Assembly: GCF_000299355.1 (NCBI RefSeq)
Contig: NC_018664.1
Location: 2,898,380-2,962,379 of the forward strand
Direction: 5' to 3'
DNA from: Gottschalkia acidurici 9a
GTDB lineage: Bacteria > Bacillota > Clostridia > Tissierellales > Gottschalkiaceae
DNA: 64,000 nucleotides
The notes beneath the pieces are model-generated. The model did not search any database and was not told the origin of the DNA. It saw only the letters and a list, made by a program, of their open reading frames with translations. How positions within the stretch are numbered: position 1 is the stretch's first letter; every line of letters starts with the position of its first letter. The position numbers and the translations under genes are program-made. This document shows positions 45,487 to 54,316 of this stretch, piece after piece.

Positions 45487-46842
45487 TTATTTATAATGTA
45501 TTCTTTCTCTAAGCTTTCTTATTGCTATCTGTTCCTCTTCACTCAAACTCATCATATACTTTTTAAATTCATAATGCCATTCTTTTTCATATTCATCTTC
45601 AAAAGTTAAATCATATATATCCTTAGATAAAAGAATAATTTCAATTTGAGATAAGCTTTTAAAGTAATAAATATACTCATCTCCAAATAAACAATCCGCG
45701 CTTAACATATCTACTAAATCTTCCATACTCTTAATTTTATTTTTAATTAATGTAATTTTATCTTCAATTAAAGAGCAATCCCGAATTTCTTCACTTAACT
45801 TTTTAAATTCAGTATTTGTCATTTTCTTTCCATCAATATATTCAATTGCTTCATCCTCATTTCCCTCATCAAAAGATATAAATACTGTCTCTAATCTATT
45901 CAATTCTATGCCTTGGCTTATTAGCGAAGTTACTTTTAATGTTGACTTTTTAATATAGTTTATCAATGCTTCGTTTTTAATACTTAAAGTACTACAGCAT
46001 GTTTTTGCATGTTGTAATAACTCTTCTTGTAATTTTTCTAAAGATAACTTTTTTAACTTATTTTTTATATACTTTCTTTCAGTATCATTAATACTAAGAT
46101 TATTCAAATCCCTTCCACAGATGATTACTCCTAGTGAATTAATTAATAGTAATTCAAATACATTTATTAATAACAGTTCACATTTTTTATCATAGCTCTT
46201 TAATAACTTGTTTATTTCATCAATGTTAAAATTATTACAGAACTCATTTTCTAAGTTCAATTTATCTAAATAGTTATATATATATTCAACACCTGTATAT
46301 TTTATATTATCTATACAAAGCTGATAATCTATTGATCCTGAAGTTTCATGAGCAGCAAAAAAAATATCATACTCTTTAAAAAACAACTTAAGTCCATAGT
46401 ATATAGTATCGTTATATGAGTAGTTATCGATTCTAAGCTTGTCATCATTAATTTTATTAAACAATTTCTTACACTCTAATACTTGTGCACTAATTAAATC
46501 CTGACCCGTTTTTAGTATATCTGATAATCTAGTATGCTTTAACTCGTCTATTAACATATCCATATTATCAAAAGTTTTTAAGTAAATTCCTATAGTATAG
46601 TCAATGCATTGTAAAATATTTTCAGCCACTTCTACCATAACTGAACTACTCTCATCTTTTGTATAATATTCTAACTTTACCTTTAGAAGTTCCATTCTTT
46701 CATAATGGATATTGCTTAAAACATTTTCATCTAGCTTTCCTTTCTCATAACAATTCACTAAAACATCCTTAAAAAAATATTCATCACTAAAGCTATCTCT
46801 TGTAAGATGATCATATTCTTGAATATTGCTAACGTTTCTCAT
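45487..46842 (-). CDS. DUF6179-like conserved protein
   Basis: A 451-aa soluble, largely alpha-helical acidic protein, without signal peptide or membrane helix. It fits the DUF6179 family that pairs with DUF6323, the gene 6 bp upstream, by length, order and the motif VLVNCYEKGKLDE... LETVFISFDEGNEDEAIEYIDG. Function unknown. Overlap spacing shows co-translation. The assignment rests on memory of the family, so it should be checked by profile search. Confidence 0.65.
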   Translation of the reverse strand: MRNVSNIQEYDHLTRDSFSDEYFFKDVLVNCYEKGKLDENVLSNIHYERMELLKVKLEYYTKDESSSVMVEVAENILQCIDYTIGIYLKTFDNMDMLIDELKHTRLSDILKTGQDLISAQVLECKKLFNKINDDKLRIDNYSYNDTIYYGLKLFFKEYDIFFAAHETSGSIDYQLCIDNIKYTGVEYIYNYLDKLNLENEFCNNFNIDEINKLLKSYDKKCELLLINVFELLLINSLGVIICGRDLNNLSINDTERKYIKNKLKKLSLEKLQEELLQHAKTCCSTLSIKNEALINYIKKSTLKVTSLISQGIELNRLETVFISFDEGNEDEAIEYIDGKKMTNTEFKKLSEEIRDCSLIEDKITLIKNKIKSMEDLVDMLSADCLFGDEYIYYFKSLSQIEIILLSKDIYDLTFEDEYEKEWHYEFKKYMMSLSEEEQIAIRKLRERIHYK

Positions 46843-46848
46843 ATTATA

Positions 46849-47316
46849 TCAATCCTTTTCATTATCAAGATTTGTATAATCTTTTACACCACTTCTTATA
46901 TTGTCAGCAATCTTATATAATGCTTTTCCTTCTAAAAGCTCCAGTGATCCCTGACAATAGTTATTAAAACTCTCTTTCATAATTTCTATTAGTTCATCAT
47001 CACTTATATAATCTAGGGTTTCGTTCTTATAGTTATAAAAAATCTCCACAAGTTCATTTATTGTATCACTATAATTATATTGTGATATATATGGAGAATC
47101 ACAGAAAGCTATAACAATTTTATTTATAATTTGACCATTAAATTCTATCCTTCCACTTTTCTTAAGTGCTATATTTCTCGTTTTAATAATTTCTTTGACA
47201 TCTTCTGTAGAGAGCTTTAATCCATATTCACTTGTATGTTCATTACACTGGAGTATGTCATTAAAAACTTGCTCCTCTAGTAAGTTATTCTTAAATAAAT
47301 CAATAAAATCTTTCAT
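46849..47316 (-). CDS. DUF6323-like conserved protein
   Basis: A 155-aa protein from Met 47316 (AAAGGAAG upstream). Sequence features are SEYGLKLSTEDVKEIIKTRNIALKKSGRIEFNGQIINKIVIAFCDSPYISQYNY and LIEIMKESFNNYCQGSLELLEGKAL, as in DUF6323. It precedes the DUF6179-like gene by 6 bp, so the two form an operon. These pairs are common in Firmicutes but unexplained; a role in polymer or nucleoid binding is not supported by anything seen. Confidence 0.65.
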   Translation of the reverse strand: MKDFIDLFKNNLLEEQVFNDILQCNEHTSEYGLKLSTEDVKEIIKTRNIALKKSGRIEFNGQIINKIVIAFCDSPYISQYNYSDTINELVEIFYNYKNETLDYISDDELIEIMKESFNNYCQGSLELLEGKALYKIADNIRSGVKDYTNLDNEKD

Positions 47317-47915
47317 ATTAAAACTTCCTTTCAAAATTTATTGACTTTCATTTAGAAATGTGATATGATTAAAATATTATGATATAATTGCTATAATAGT
47401 GTATTTTATCATTTATGTTTTCCGTTGTCAATATTGTATATAAAAAAGAGTATCTATATAATCAAGATACTCTTTTCTTAGTTTATTGAATAATTCTTTT
47501 CACTATTATCCAAAGTATAACCTTAGACAATTTTAATATAATATTTTTAAAAAACTTGTGAAATATAAAGTGTTGAATTTTACTAGCTTTATTACTTCTA
47601 AATTTATATATTCAATAAAGTACTTCTTATATAAATCTAATATTTTTTTATGATCATTTTAAATAAACCTTTAGTAGACTACTCCACGTCAATCCTATAG
47701 TTTGATCTAGATGAAACTTTGGTTTTCCAAATAACTCATATCAACAATTTAAGAAAAGACTATTTCATTTATATTATAGTATTCAAGTTAAAACTAAAGC
47801 TTCCGTAGATGATGACTATAGTTGTTGTATGCTTTTTTCTCTTAGTTAACTTCAATGGTAAAAACAAAGAATTCCTTAAACTTATACAATTCCCTATCTG
47901 GCATATTGTTCTTAT
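47317..47915. other. Long intergenic region with terminator
   Basis: Promoter of the DUF6323 operon at the left, a 12-bp stem terminator AAAAGAGTATCT/AGATACTCTTTT (47444-47476), then about 440 bp of A/T-rich sequence after the esterase stop that holds no gene. Confidence 0.45.
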
Positions 47916-48761
47916 CTAGCAATTTATTTTTGACATTTTCAACTGATACTCTTCTAATGATATATGGCCTCCGGCAAATTGATTTTCTAGTATTGTCATC
48001 TTTTCAGTTTTTGTTAAAACCCTTTCATTGTCAATATTAATAGCATTTTCTTCACCTTCCAGAGGAGCTAGTATATGCTTAAGTTTATCATATGCTTCAA
48101 AATATCGAAGTCCAAATATTCTTTGTGAAGCTGCATTTAAGTGAATACCGTCTGGATTAGGTGTTAATCCTGATGCTGTCACAAAGTAGCAGTTCTTATG
48201 TGTATTAGCAAACTGTAGAAGTTCCTGATTAATTTCGGAATATTCAGGAAAATATTCACCTAAAAAACCTTCTCCTAAATAGTCTCCAATTCCACCCATG
48301 ATAATAGGTATATCTGGCTCACCAAGTTGTTTACGAAATTCTTCAGTAATTTTTAAAAACTTCTCATGATAAAGTTTATAGAGCCCCGACATAGAATCAC
48401 TTTCACCTTGATGCCATAGGATTCCTTCTAATTTACTATTTTGCTGAGCTAATTTTGCCTGTAGTATAGCATGCTTAAATAACGATCCATCTACTGACCA
48501 ATCATCTAAGCTTGCACCACCTTCGGCACAAGGTATCAATCCTATTTCTTCATTTTTATTTTCTCTACACCATGCAGCTGCAAAAGAAGCAGCGGGACCA
48601 ATACCAGCATAAGGTCTATCATAGTTTATAGGTTCCATCATGATTTGCCATAGCCCATTACGTAACACTTTTATATGTTCATTACAAATTATAGGAACAT
48701 CTTTTAAAAATCCACGACCAGCCATATTCGATTGACCAACCATCAAAAAAGAATGTATCAT
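47916..48761 (-). CDS. Sialate O-acetylesterase-like (SASA domain) hydrolase
   Basis: The 281-aa protein has the SGNH/SASA motifs: GQSNMAG at residues 9-15 (catalytic Ser and block I), GLIPCAEGGASLDDW (block II), GILWHQGESD (block III, with Gly/Asn replacement as in the family) and DGIHLNAASQ (Asp-His pair). It should remove acetyl groups from carbohydrate esters, such as sialic acids or xylans. No signal peptide is visible. The last 50 residues are extra, with a helical tail. Monocistronic. Confidence 0.88.
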   Translation of the reverse strand: MIHSFLMVGQSNMAGRGFLKDVPIICNEHIKVLRNGLWQIMMEPINYDRPYAGIGPAASFAAAWCRENKNEEIGLIPCAEGGASLDDWSVDGSLFKHAILQAKLAQQNSKLEGILWHQGESDSMSGLYKLYHEKFLKITEEFRKQLGEPDIPIIMGGIGDYLGEGFLGEYFPEYSEINQELLQFANTHKNCYFVTASGLTPNPDGIHLNAASQRIFGLRYFEAYDKLKHILAPLEGEENAINIDNERVLTKTEKMTILENQFAGGHISLEEYQLKMSKINC

Positions 48762-49121
48762 AAATATTTTTCCTCCTTGTATTTATCAAGAATTCTTTAC
48801 AAATTAATTTTTCGTTATTCAAAATATATGAATTCTTTGATTATAGTTATTATTTCTTCTCAATAAAAAATATCAATCTTAGTATTTGATAATATTTTTA
48901 AAGTTATTTAGTCTAATTCCAATATAGTCTAGAACATCTTTTTCCTTAATGTAATTTTTATAAAATATTTGTTGAATGTATATTAGGACTTGCTATAAAG
49001 TACTAATGAATTATACATTTATTTTATAATTTAAAGCACTATAATCACAGTCTTAAAAATAGATATATTTATTTTTTCCTATCTAAAAAAGAGATCTTAC
49101 CAAAATGGTAAAATCTCTTTT
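48762..49121. other. Intergenic spacer with terminator
   Basis: A/T-rich. AAAAGAGAT...ATCTCTTTT at 49086-49121 (one mismatch) is the terminator of the CD3324-family gene that follows. No gene seen. Confidence 0.45.
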
Positions 49122-49124
49122 GCT

Positions 49125-49382
49125 TCATTTTTTCACTATTTTTCTTACTGAATCATATGATAAACAATATTTCTTAGCGATATCAGTTATTGTCGCTCCA
49201 TTTTTATATTGATTGATTATCTCACTATTACGCTTCTTATAATATTCTCTTGAACCACTATTCTCTCCCCACTTACGTTTTTCCCTATTAGTCGGAATGT
49301 ATAGTAGCTCCCCATCTACATAGTTCAAAATTTCGTTCAATAACTCTTTTGGAAGCACATCTGCTGCATTAATATATTTCAT
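49125..49382 (-). CDS. CD3324 family small HTH-like protein, paralogue 2
   Basis: An 85-aa protein that aligns end to end with the one at 15690: MKYINAADVLPKELLNEILNYVDGELLYIP... KRKWGENSGSREYYKKRNSEII followed by a helix-turn-helix-like end (ATITDIAKKYCLSYDSVRKIV). AAAGGAGTAGGGAT precedes the ATG. A 12-bp palindrome TTAACTAGTTAA (49399-49410) lies 17 bp upstream. It is also preceded by a leader ORF and paired hairpins. Confidence 0.85.
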   Translation of the reverse strand: MKYINAADVLPKELLNEILNYVDGELLYIPTNREKRKWGENSGSREYYKKRNSEIINQYKNGATITDIAKKYCLSYDSVRKIVKK

Positions 49383-49416
49383 ATCCCTACTCCTTTACTT
49401 AACTAGTTAAATAAAG

Positions 49417-49531
49417 TGCAGAATTGGCAGCTAATGCAACTTTTTATCCCACGCAGTTCGTTGCATTTCTACTATTCTGCATGGGTATAAGCACTATGTA
49501 GTTTATTTTCATATTTCAGTTTCATAAACAT
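49417..49531 (-). promoter_or_regulatory. Leader ORF and hairpin before CD3324-family gene 2
   Basis: A 19-codon ORF (49472-49531, GGAGGTGG upstream) encodes MFMKLKYENKLHSAYTHAE; its start resembles the 10-codon leader at 16048-16080 (MFM-MKL). Its stop overlaps one arm of TGCAGAAT (49417-49424)/ATTCTGCA (49474-49481). An inner stem AATGCAAC/GTTGCATT (49433-49440 with 49460-49467) completes the structure. No U-tract follows, so the effect is likely on translation or RNA stability. Confidence 0.5.
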
Positions 49532-49710
49532 ACTACCACCTCCAAAATCGTCGAATTAATACATGTTGTTAGTATATCATACTTAGTATTTCTATAAGTT
49601 TTTTAATATTTAATTTCATGTAGATATTTTTCTTATTTATTTATGATAAGGCTAATCGCAATAGATATAATATAGACTTTTATTTCTTTAATAAGCATTA
49701 AATTTATCAT

Positions 49711-51006
49711 TTATAACACTCTGTAATCAACCTTTTTATCGTTTCCAGACCTCATATTTTTTATCTTCACTTCATTTTTTATCATCTCTTCTTCTCCAAT
49801 TAATATCACATTTTCTATACCTAGCTTATTAGCATAATTCATTTTTTTCTTCAGTGAATTATCCTCAAAATATACTGATACACCATAACCTTTTTCCTGT
49901 AGATATCTCATAACCTTTATACAATAGCCGATTGTGTCTCCAATTGGAATTATTAAATAATTTAATTTATTTTTTATTTTATAATTCTCTATAAAACCTA
50001 TTTCTTTTAATACAAAAAATAATCTTGTTATTCCTATTGAGATACCAACACCTGGTAATAAGTTCTCTGTATAGTTTTCTGCCAAATTATCATATCTTCC
50101 ACCTGAACAAATTGAACCATAATTTTCATTTCCTACTAGTACTGTTTCAAAAACAGTTCCAGTATAGTAATCTAGTCCTCTAATAATTTTTAGATTTATT
50201 CTAAATTGTCCGTCATCTACACCTAAGTCTTCTAGCATTGATTTAACCTGACTTAGTTCATTTATTCCTTCAATAAAATATTCATTTTTAATATCAAGTT
50301 TCAATAATTCATCTAATATTTTTTGATTAGTTCCTTGAATATTAAATATTCTATTTAAATATTTACTTTTTTCATGACCTATAATACTTATAAGCTCCTC
50401 TTCAAAACATTTTGAGCCAATTTTATCATACTTATCGACTAAGATCATTACATCTCTGGTGTTTTCTATCTCTAATTCACTTAGTATTCCTTTTAATATT
50501 TTTCTATTACTAACTTGAAACTCATAGTTTTCTATTCCTATCTCTCTAAATGCTTTGTCTGCTAAACTTATAACCCAAGCATCATTATATATACTTAACT
50601 TATCTTTACCAATAACATCAACATCACATTGATAAAACTCTCTATATCTACCCTTCTGATTTCTCTCACCCCTATACACTTTTCCTAATTGATACCTTTT
50701 AAAAGGAAAGATTAAATCATTATAGTATTGTGCTACATATCTGGCAAAGGGTACTGTTAAGTCGAATCTTAATGCTAAGTTATTTTTACCCTTTTGAAAG
50801 CTATATACTTGCTTTTCTGTTTCTCCACCACTCTTAGCAAGTAGAACCTCTGCTTTCTCTATTATTGGTGTATCCATAGACATACAGCCATTTTTTTCAT
50901 AAACATCTGTAATTTTATTTACTATATCATTAAATATTTCTTGCTCTTTTGGTAATAGTTCCATAAATCCTGCTAATATACTTGGTTTTATAATATTCTT
51001 ACTCAT
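49711..51006 (-). CDS. hisS: Histidine-tRNA ligase
   Basis: From ATG 51006 (GGAGTG upstream) the 431-aa enzyme has class II motifs: ALRFDLTVPFARYVAQYY (HisA-type motif 2 region), KRYQLGKVYRGERNQKGRYREFYQCDVDVIG (motif 2) and GLDYYTGTVFE with GICSGGRYDNL-like (histidine A motif and motif 3, GVGISIGITRL). The C-terminal anticodon-binding domain is present (LNYLIIPIGDTIGYCIKVMRYL... ENVILIGEEEM), so it is not the shorter HisZ. It charges tRNA-His. The gene is preceded by a classic histidine attenuator. An in-frame run-up to 51072 overlaps the terminator and is not coding. Confidence 0.93.
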   Translation of the reverse strand: MSKNIIKPSILAGFMELLPKEQEIFNDIVNKITDVYEKNGCMSMDTPIIEKAEVLLAKSGGETEKQVYSFQKGKNNLALRFDLTVPFARYVAQYYNDLIFPFKRYQLGKVYRGERNQKGRYREFYQCDVDVIGKDKLSIYNDAWVISLADKAFREIGIENYEFQVSNRKILKGILSELEIENTRDVMILVDKYDKIGSKCFEEELISIIGHEKSKYLNRIFNIQGTNQKILDELLKLDIKNEYFIEGINELSQVKSMLEDLGVDDGQFRINLKIIRGLDYYTGTVFETVLVGNENYGSICSGGRYDNLAENYTENLLPGVGISIGITRLFFVLKEIGFIENYKIKNKLNYLIIPIGDTIGYCIKVMRYLQEKGYGVSVYFEDNSLKKKMNYANKLGIENVILIGEEEMIKNEVKIKNMRSGNDKKVDYRVL

Positions 51007-51041
51007 CTCATTCACTCCATATCTAATTTTATTTCTGCACA

Positions 51042-51076
51042 ACAAAAAACCATGTAGGCAAATATCCCACATGGTT
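51042..51076 (-). terminator. Attenuator terminator before hisS
   Basis: AACCATGTGGG pairs with CCTACATGGTT (one G-U) around a 7-nt loop, followed on the minus strand by TTTTTTG. It lies between the leader peptide and hisS, so read-through decides expression. Confidence 0.88.
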
Positions 51077-51165
51077 CAATAAATTATGATTGCACTTAAT
51101 TTATCATCACCTAGAGATACAAGCCTACTCAAATAGACTTGTATCTGCCTCAACAGACCAAGTCT
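51077..51165 (-). promoter_or_regulatory. Attenuator pairing region
   Basis: Contains AGATACAAG/CTTGTATCT (an 8-9 bp stem around 51121-51152), and CTCTAGGTGATGATA (51106-51118 region), complementary to the His codons CATCATCACTAGAG of the leader. So when ribosomes do not stall, the His codons can pair here; stalling frees it. The exact alternative structures need folding. Confidence 0.6.
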
Positions 51166-51216
51166 CTAGTGATGATGATGTATTGAATTAATATCTTTTA
51201 TAATAAGTGCTTTCAT
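51166..51216 (-). CDS. Histidine attenuator leader peptide
   Basis: A 16-codon ORF with GGAGGAA 8 nt upstream encodes MKALIIKDINSIHHHH, four consecutive His codons before a TAG stop. Stacked codons for the regulatory amino acid are the hallmark of leader peptides in ribosome-mediated attenuation. When charged tRNA-His is short, the ribosome should stall here and prevent the hisS terminator. Its role is inferred from layout, but all parts are visible. Confidence 0.85.
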   Translation of the reverse strand: MKALIIKDINSIHHHH

Positions 51217-51245
51217 AATATTCCTCCTAAATTTATTTTAGTAAC

Positions 51246-51274
51246 ATTGTATATAATATTATCGAAAATATCAA
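51246..51274 (-). promoter_or_regulatory. Sigma-A-type promoter of hisS leader
   Basis: On the minus strand TTGATA (51274-51269) and TACAAT (51251-51246) are separated by 17 bp, and the leader start codon lies 29 bp further downstream. Confidence 0.75.
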
Positions 51275-51345
51275 TCATATTATTTTTTGTATTATTTATT
51301 CATATATCAAAATAATTTATATCAACATCTCAAGTAAAGTTCTCC

Positions 51346-51381
51346 TTTATTTATGATACAATTCACCGTACTATCAATAAA
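51346..51381. promoter_or_regulatory. Dispersed dyad motif, copy 2
   Basis: TTTATTTATGATACAATTCACCGTACTATCAATAAA resembles copies at 42325 and 56541, sharing GATAC, CCGTA and TATC with fixed spacing. It lies 72 bp upstream of the hisS leader promoter and after the HelD gene. Regulator unknown. Confidence 0.4.
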
Positions 51382-51510
51382 TGATAAATGCCTTAATTTT
51401 AATCTAACCAGCTTCAAAGTCTTGTAATCTAGAAGCTTTCCCGATAAGTGACAGACTAGCACCTAGCGCACACTTTGGCTTCTGTTTTGCAAATAACTGA
51501 TTGTACTTTA

Positions 51511-53565
51511 TTATAAAAAATGTGTCAATTTTCCGTAATACGTCAGATCTAATCGATGCATAGCTCGAGTACAAGCAACGTACAGCATGCTTCTATCCAA
51601 ATCCGTATGATAAGTTGCAGAACAAACGGAAGGTACTATTACTTGGTCAAATTCTAACCCCTTGGCCATATGAGCTGTTGTAATAATTATTCCATCCTTA
51701 AGCTCAGTGCTACCAAAGTCCAGTAAGAAAACATCGTTGTATTTATCTTTGACTTGTTGGTAAATATCGTCTGCCTGCTCTTGTGTTTTGCATACAATTC
51801 CTAGGGAACTGTAGCTTGATTTTAAATAGTCATTAATTAAATGTCTGATCTCTTCCCATTGACCCTCTAAATTTGCACAGTTCCTTATTATAGGCTCTTT
51901 ACCATGTCTCTCAATTGGAATCAATTTGCTGTTGCTTTTTATTTTCTGTGCAAAATTTGTGATTTCAATCGTAGAGCGGTAGCTTTTGCATAATTCCATA
52001 CAGTCGGAATCCACAAAAACACTTTTTAAAATCTCAAGCGAGGATGCACTATGAGGATTAACCGATTGAAAGCTGTCGCCTAAAATCGTCATTTTGCAGT
52101 CAAATAGCTTCTTTATAACTGCATATTGTATAGGAGTATAGTCTTGCATTTCATCCACTAACAAGTGCTTTACATGTTTAAATTCTGTTTCCGATCCTTC
52201 GAAAAACATTTTTGTATATATATAAGGAAATACATCAGCATACTCAAGTTTATCTTTCTGTATCAACTGGAATAGTTTCGGATTTTCAATATGATCATAG
52301 AAATTCTTGTATAACGAAAGTGCATCCTTGAATTTGTACATTTTAAGGATAGCGGTCTTAATCTTTTTTGTAATTGGATATCTTATTCTTTTACCATCAT
52401 TTGTTTTTATGTTTTCTATAATATCTTTTGATATTTTCTCCAGTCGTTTTTTTACAGGCATCCTTTTTAGAGTTATAAAGCTTATCATCAAATACTCTTT
52501 TGATACGTTGATACTTTCAATGCAAATATCCGCGGGAGAAAAGTATTCAGTGTTTGCCTTCTCTAGATACGAATCAAGATCTCTTACAAAATCTAAAGTA
52601 GCTTTGTATCTGATGCGTTCAATGGCTCTATTATCCCCTGAGCTCATCAAATCCGTAACTTGCTGGCTGAAGGATTGAAAACCCAGCCTTCCTGCCAGTT
52701 CGTCTGTTGCAACTTCCTCCATTGCCATTTCCATGATTTCTTCTTCACCCAACTCTGGTAAGACGTTTGAAATATAATCAGAGAAGACTTGATTTGGCGA
52801 AATGATCAAGATATCTTTCGAAGTCAGCTTCTCTTTGAAGCGATATAGCAAAAATGCAACCCTGTGCAACGCGATGGACGTTTTTCCAGAGCCAGCCACC
52901 CCCTGAATAATTAATATCTCCGATCTATCATTTCGGATAATGCTGTTTTGTTCTCTTTGTATTGTAGCTACAATGTTTTTCATCTTCTCATCAGAAGTAC
53001 GACTAAGCTCCTTTTGCAAAACATCGTCTCCTATATTCAACGCACTCTCCAGCATATACTCCATATGACTATTTTTAATCTTGTATTGTCTTTTCAAGCA
53101 AATATCACCACAAATCCTTCCCATGGGTGCATTGTAATATGCTTTGCCTATTTCAAAATCATAAAACATGCTGGAAACTGGTGCACGCCAGTCATAGATC
53201 AGCATCTCGTTCCCACTTTCTTCTTCGAAGGAATGCATTCCAATGTAAAAAGATGATTCTTGTATTTCACCATTCTCATGGAAATCGATTCTCCCGAAAT
53301 ATGGAGATTCTATCAGCTTAGCTATTTTTTGTTTTTTGACAATAGCTCTTTCTCCAAAATCAATGGTTTCATGTACAGAAATACGGTTTGCCGCTTTTTC
53401 AGCTTGATCCATCTGCGCAAGGTTTTCCCAGATATATTTCTTCGTTTCTTGAATCTCATCGGCATAACTGGATATCTTTTGGTCAATAGTCTGGTATGTT
53501 GCTTTCAATTTTTTCAATATCTCATGTAGATACTGTCTTTCGTCTTTCTCTGTCCTATTAAACAT
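51511..53565 (-). CDS. helD: RNA polymerase recycling factor HelD
   Basis: The 684-aa protein is a UvrD/Rep-like superfamily 1 helicase with the HelD layout: a coiled-coil N-terminus (ELKRHEILKKLKATYQTIDQKIS-like), a Walker A of GVAGSGKTSIALHRVAFLLY (about residues 215-234), a DEMQDYTPIQY Walker B, GDSFQSVNPHSA, TAHMAKGLEFDQVIVP and YVACTRAMHRLDLT. HelD removes stalled RNA polymerase from DNA with ATP. GGGGGGGAG precedes the ATG. G+C seems higher than in neighbours, hinting at transfer. A decayed TetR gene lies just upstream. Confidence 0.92.
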   Translation of the reverse strand: MFNRTEKDERQYLHEILKKLKATYQTIDQKISSYADEIQETKKYIWENLAQMDQAEKAANRISVHETIDFGERAIVKKQKIAKLIESPYFGRIDFHENGEIQESSFYIGMHSFEEESGNEMLIYDWRAPVSSMFYDFEIGKAYYNAPMGRICGDICLKRQYKIKNSHMEYMLESALNIGDDVLQKELSRTSDEKMKNIVATIQREQNSIIRNDRSEILIIQGVAGSGKTSIALHRVAFLLYRFKEKLTSKDILIISPNQVFSDYISNVLPELGEEEIMEMAMEEVATDELAGRLGFQSFSQQVTDLMSSGDNRAIERIRYKATLDFVRDLDSYLEKANTEYFSPADICIESINVSKEYLMISFITLKRMPVKKRLEKISKDIIENIKTNDGKRIRYPITKKIKTAILKMYKFKDALSLYKNFYDHIENPKLFQLIQKDKLEYADVFPYIYTKMFFEGSETEFKHVKHLLVDEMQDYTPIQYAVIKKLFDCKMTILGDSFQSVNPHSASSLEILKSVFVDSDCMELCKSYRSTIEITNFAQKIKSNSKLIPIERHGKEPIIRNCANLEGQWEEIRHLINDYLKSSYSSLGIVCKTQEQADDIYQQVKDKYNDVFLLDFGSTELKDGIIITTAHMAKGLEFDQVIVPSVCSATYHTDLDRSMLYVACTRAMHRLDLTYYGKLTHFL

Positions 53566-53611
53566 AGACTTACTCCCCCCCTTATTAAATCAAAGGTAAT
53601 TATAATGCTTT

Positions 53612-53999
53612 CTAAAGAAAAGTACTAGACTTTTTCTTCGCTTTATTATATTCTATTGCTATAGTATGCCCATACATATTATGGTAATATTTTCCTGAAA
53701 TATCGGGACTTTCATTGATATGTTTACCTAAAAATTCAAATAAATCCTCAATTATAATCTCATATTCATTATTGTGATTAGTAATGATATCAATATTACT
53801 CTTATAATCATATCTACAAGTTTCTCTATTAATTAATTCTATAATTACATCATTTATATCACTAAAATACCTATATATTCTACCTTTACTTAAACCTGCT
53901 TGCTTTATAATGTCTAGCATAGTTATTTCATATAATGGTTTTGTTGAAATATTATAAACATCGCCCCTATAATTTTAGTTCTCTTTTTGTATGTAATCT
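53612..53999 (-). pseudogene. TetR family regulator, decayed
   Basis: The intact frame MLDIIKQAGLSKGRIYRYFSDINDVIIELIN is a TetR recognition-helix region, and the preceding residues KPLYEIT continue it in frame, but the first part (KKRTKIIGAMFIIFQQN) is in the neighbouring frame, separated by a one-base change in a run of A near 53940. The C-terminal end stops after about 100 residues (KKKSSTFL), about half the usual ligand domain. No start codon remains. It is a pseudogene divergent from, or upstream of, HelD. Confidence 0.75.
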
Positions 54000-54154
54000 T
54001 AAGTCACCTTTATTATATAATATCCACCTTTTAATTAGACTAGTTTCATTTTTATTAATTACGTTTTAAAATGTATTTTTTATGTAACTATTGCTTTTGT
54101 ATTATAAATCTTATAGACAAGTGCTAGAATACGTGTTAATATTATTGAAGAAAA

Positions 54155-54248
54155 CTCACGGCGATGGAGTTCGCCATTAAATGCGTAAAGCTGATGACTC
54201 CTACAAAGTAACAATTATTATAATTGTTACTTTGTAGGAGTATTTTTT
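54155..54248 (+). ncRNA. Fluoride riboswitch with transcription terminator
   Basis: The aptamer core GGCGATGGAGTTCGCC (54160-54175) and CTGATGACTCCTAC (54191-54204) match the fluoride (crcB-motif) riboswitch consensus, including the GATGACTCCTAC 3' part that makes the pseudoknot. ACTCCTACAAAGTAACAATTA (54197-54217) then pairs perfectly with 54221-54241, followed by ATTTTTTG, a terminator sharing the aptamer's last strand. Fluoride binding should prevent the terminator and switch on the CLC-type antiporter gene downstream. Confidence 0.92.
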
Positions 54249-54316
54249 GTTGTCCATTTTACAAAATATGCTTCTACTAAATAAATATCTTAGGATAAAT
54301 GAAAGGGGATTAGGAG

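Noticed and set aside
49711-51072. Longer histidyl-tRNA synthetase start at 51072
   Set aside because: The extra 22 codons read through the terminator stem and U-tract of the attenuator; ATG 51006 has the ribosome site.
51007-51240. T-box for hisS
   Set aside because: No AGGGTGGNACCGCG T-box sequence seen; leader peptide and attenuator explain the region.
52307-53529. Several plus-strand frames inside helD
   Set aside because: Shadows of the helD coding strand, without starts or family matches.
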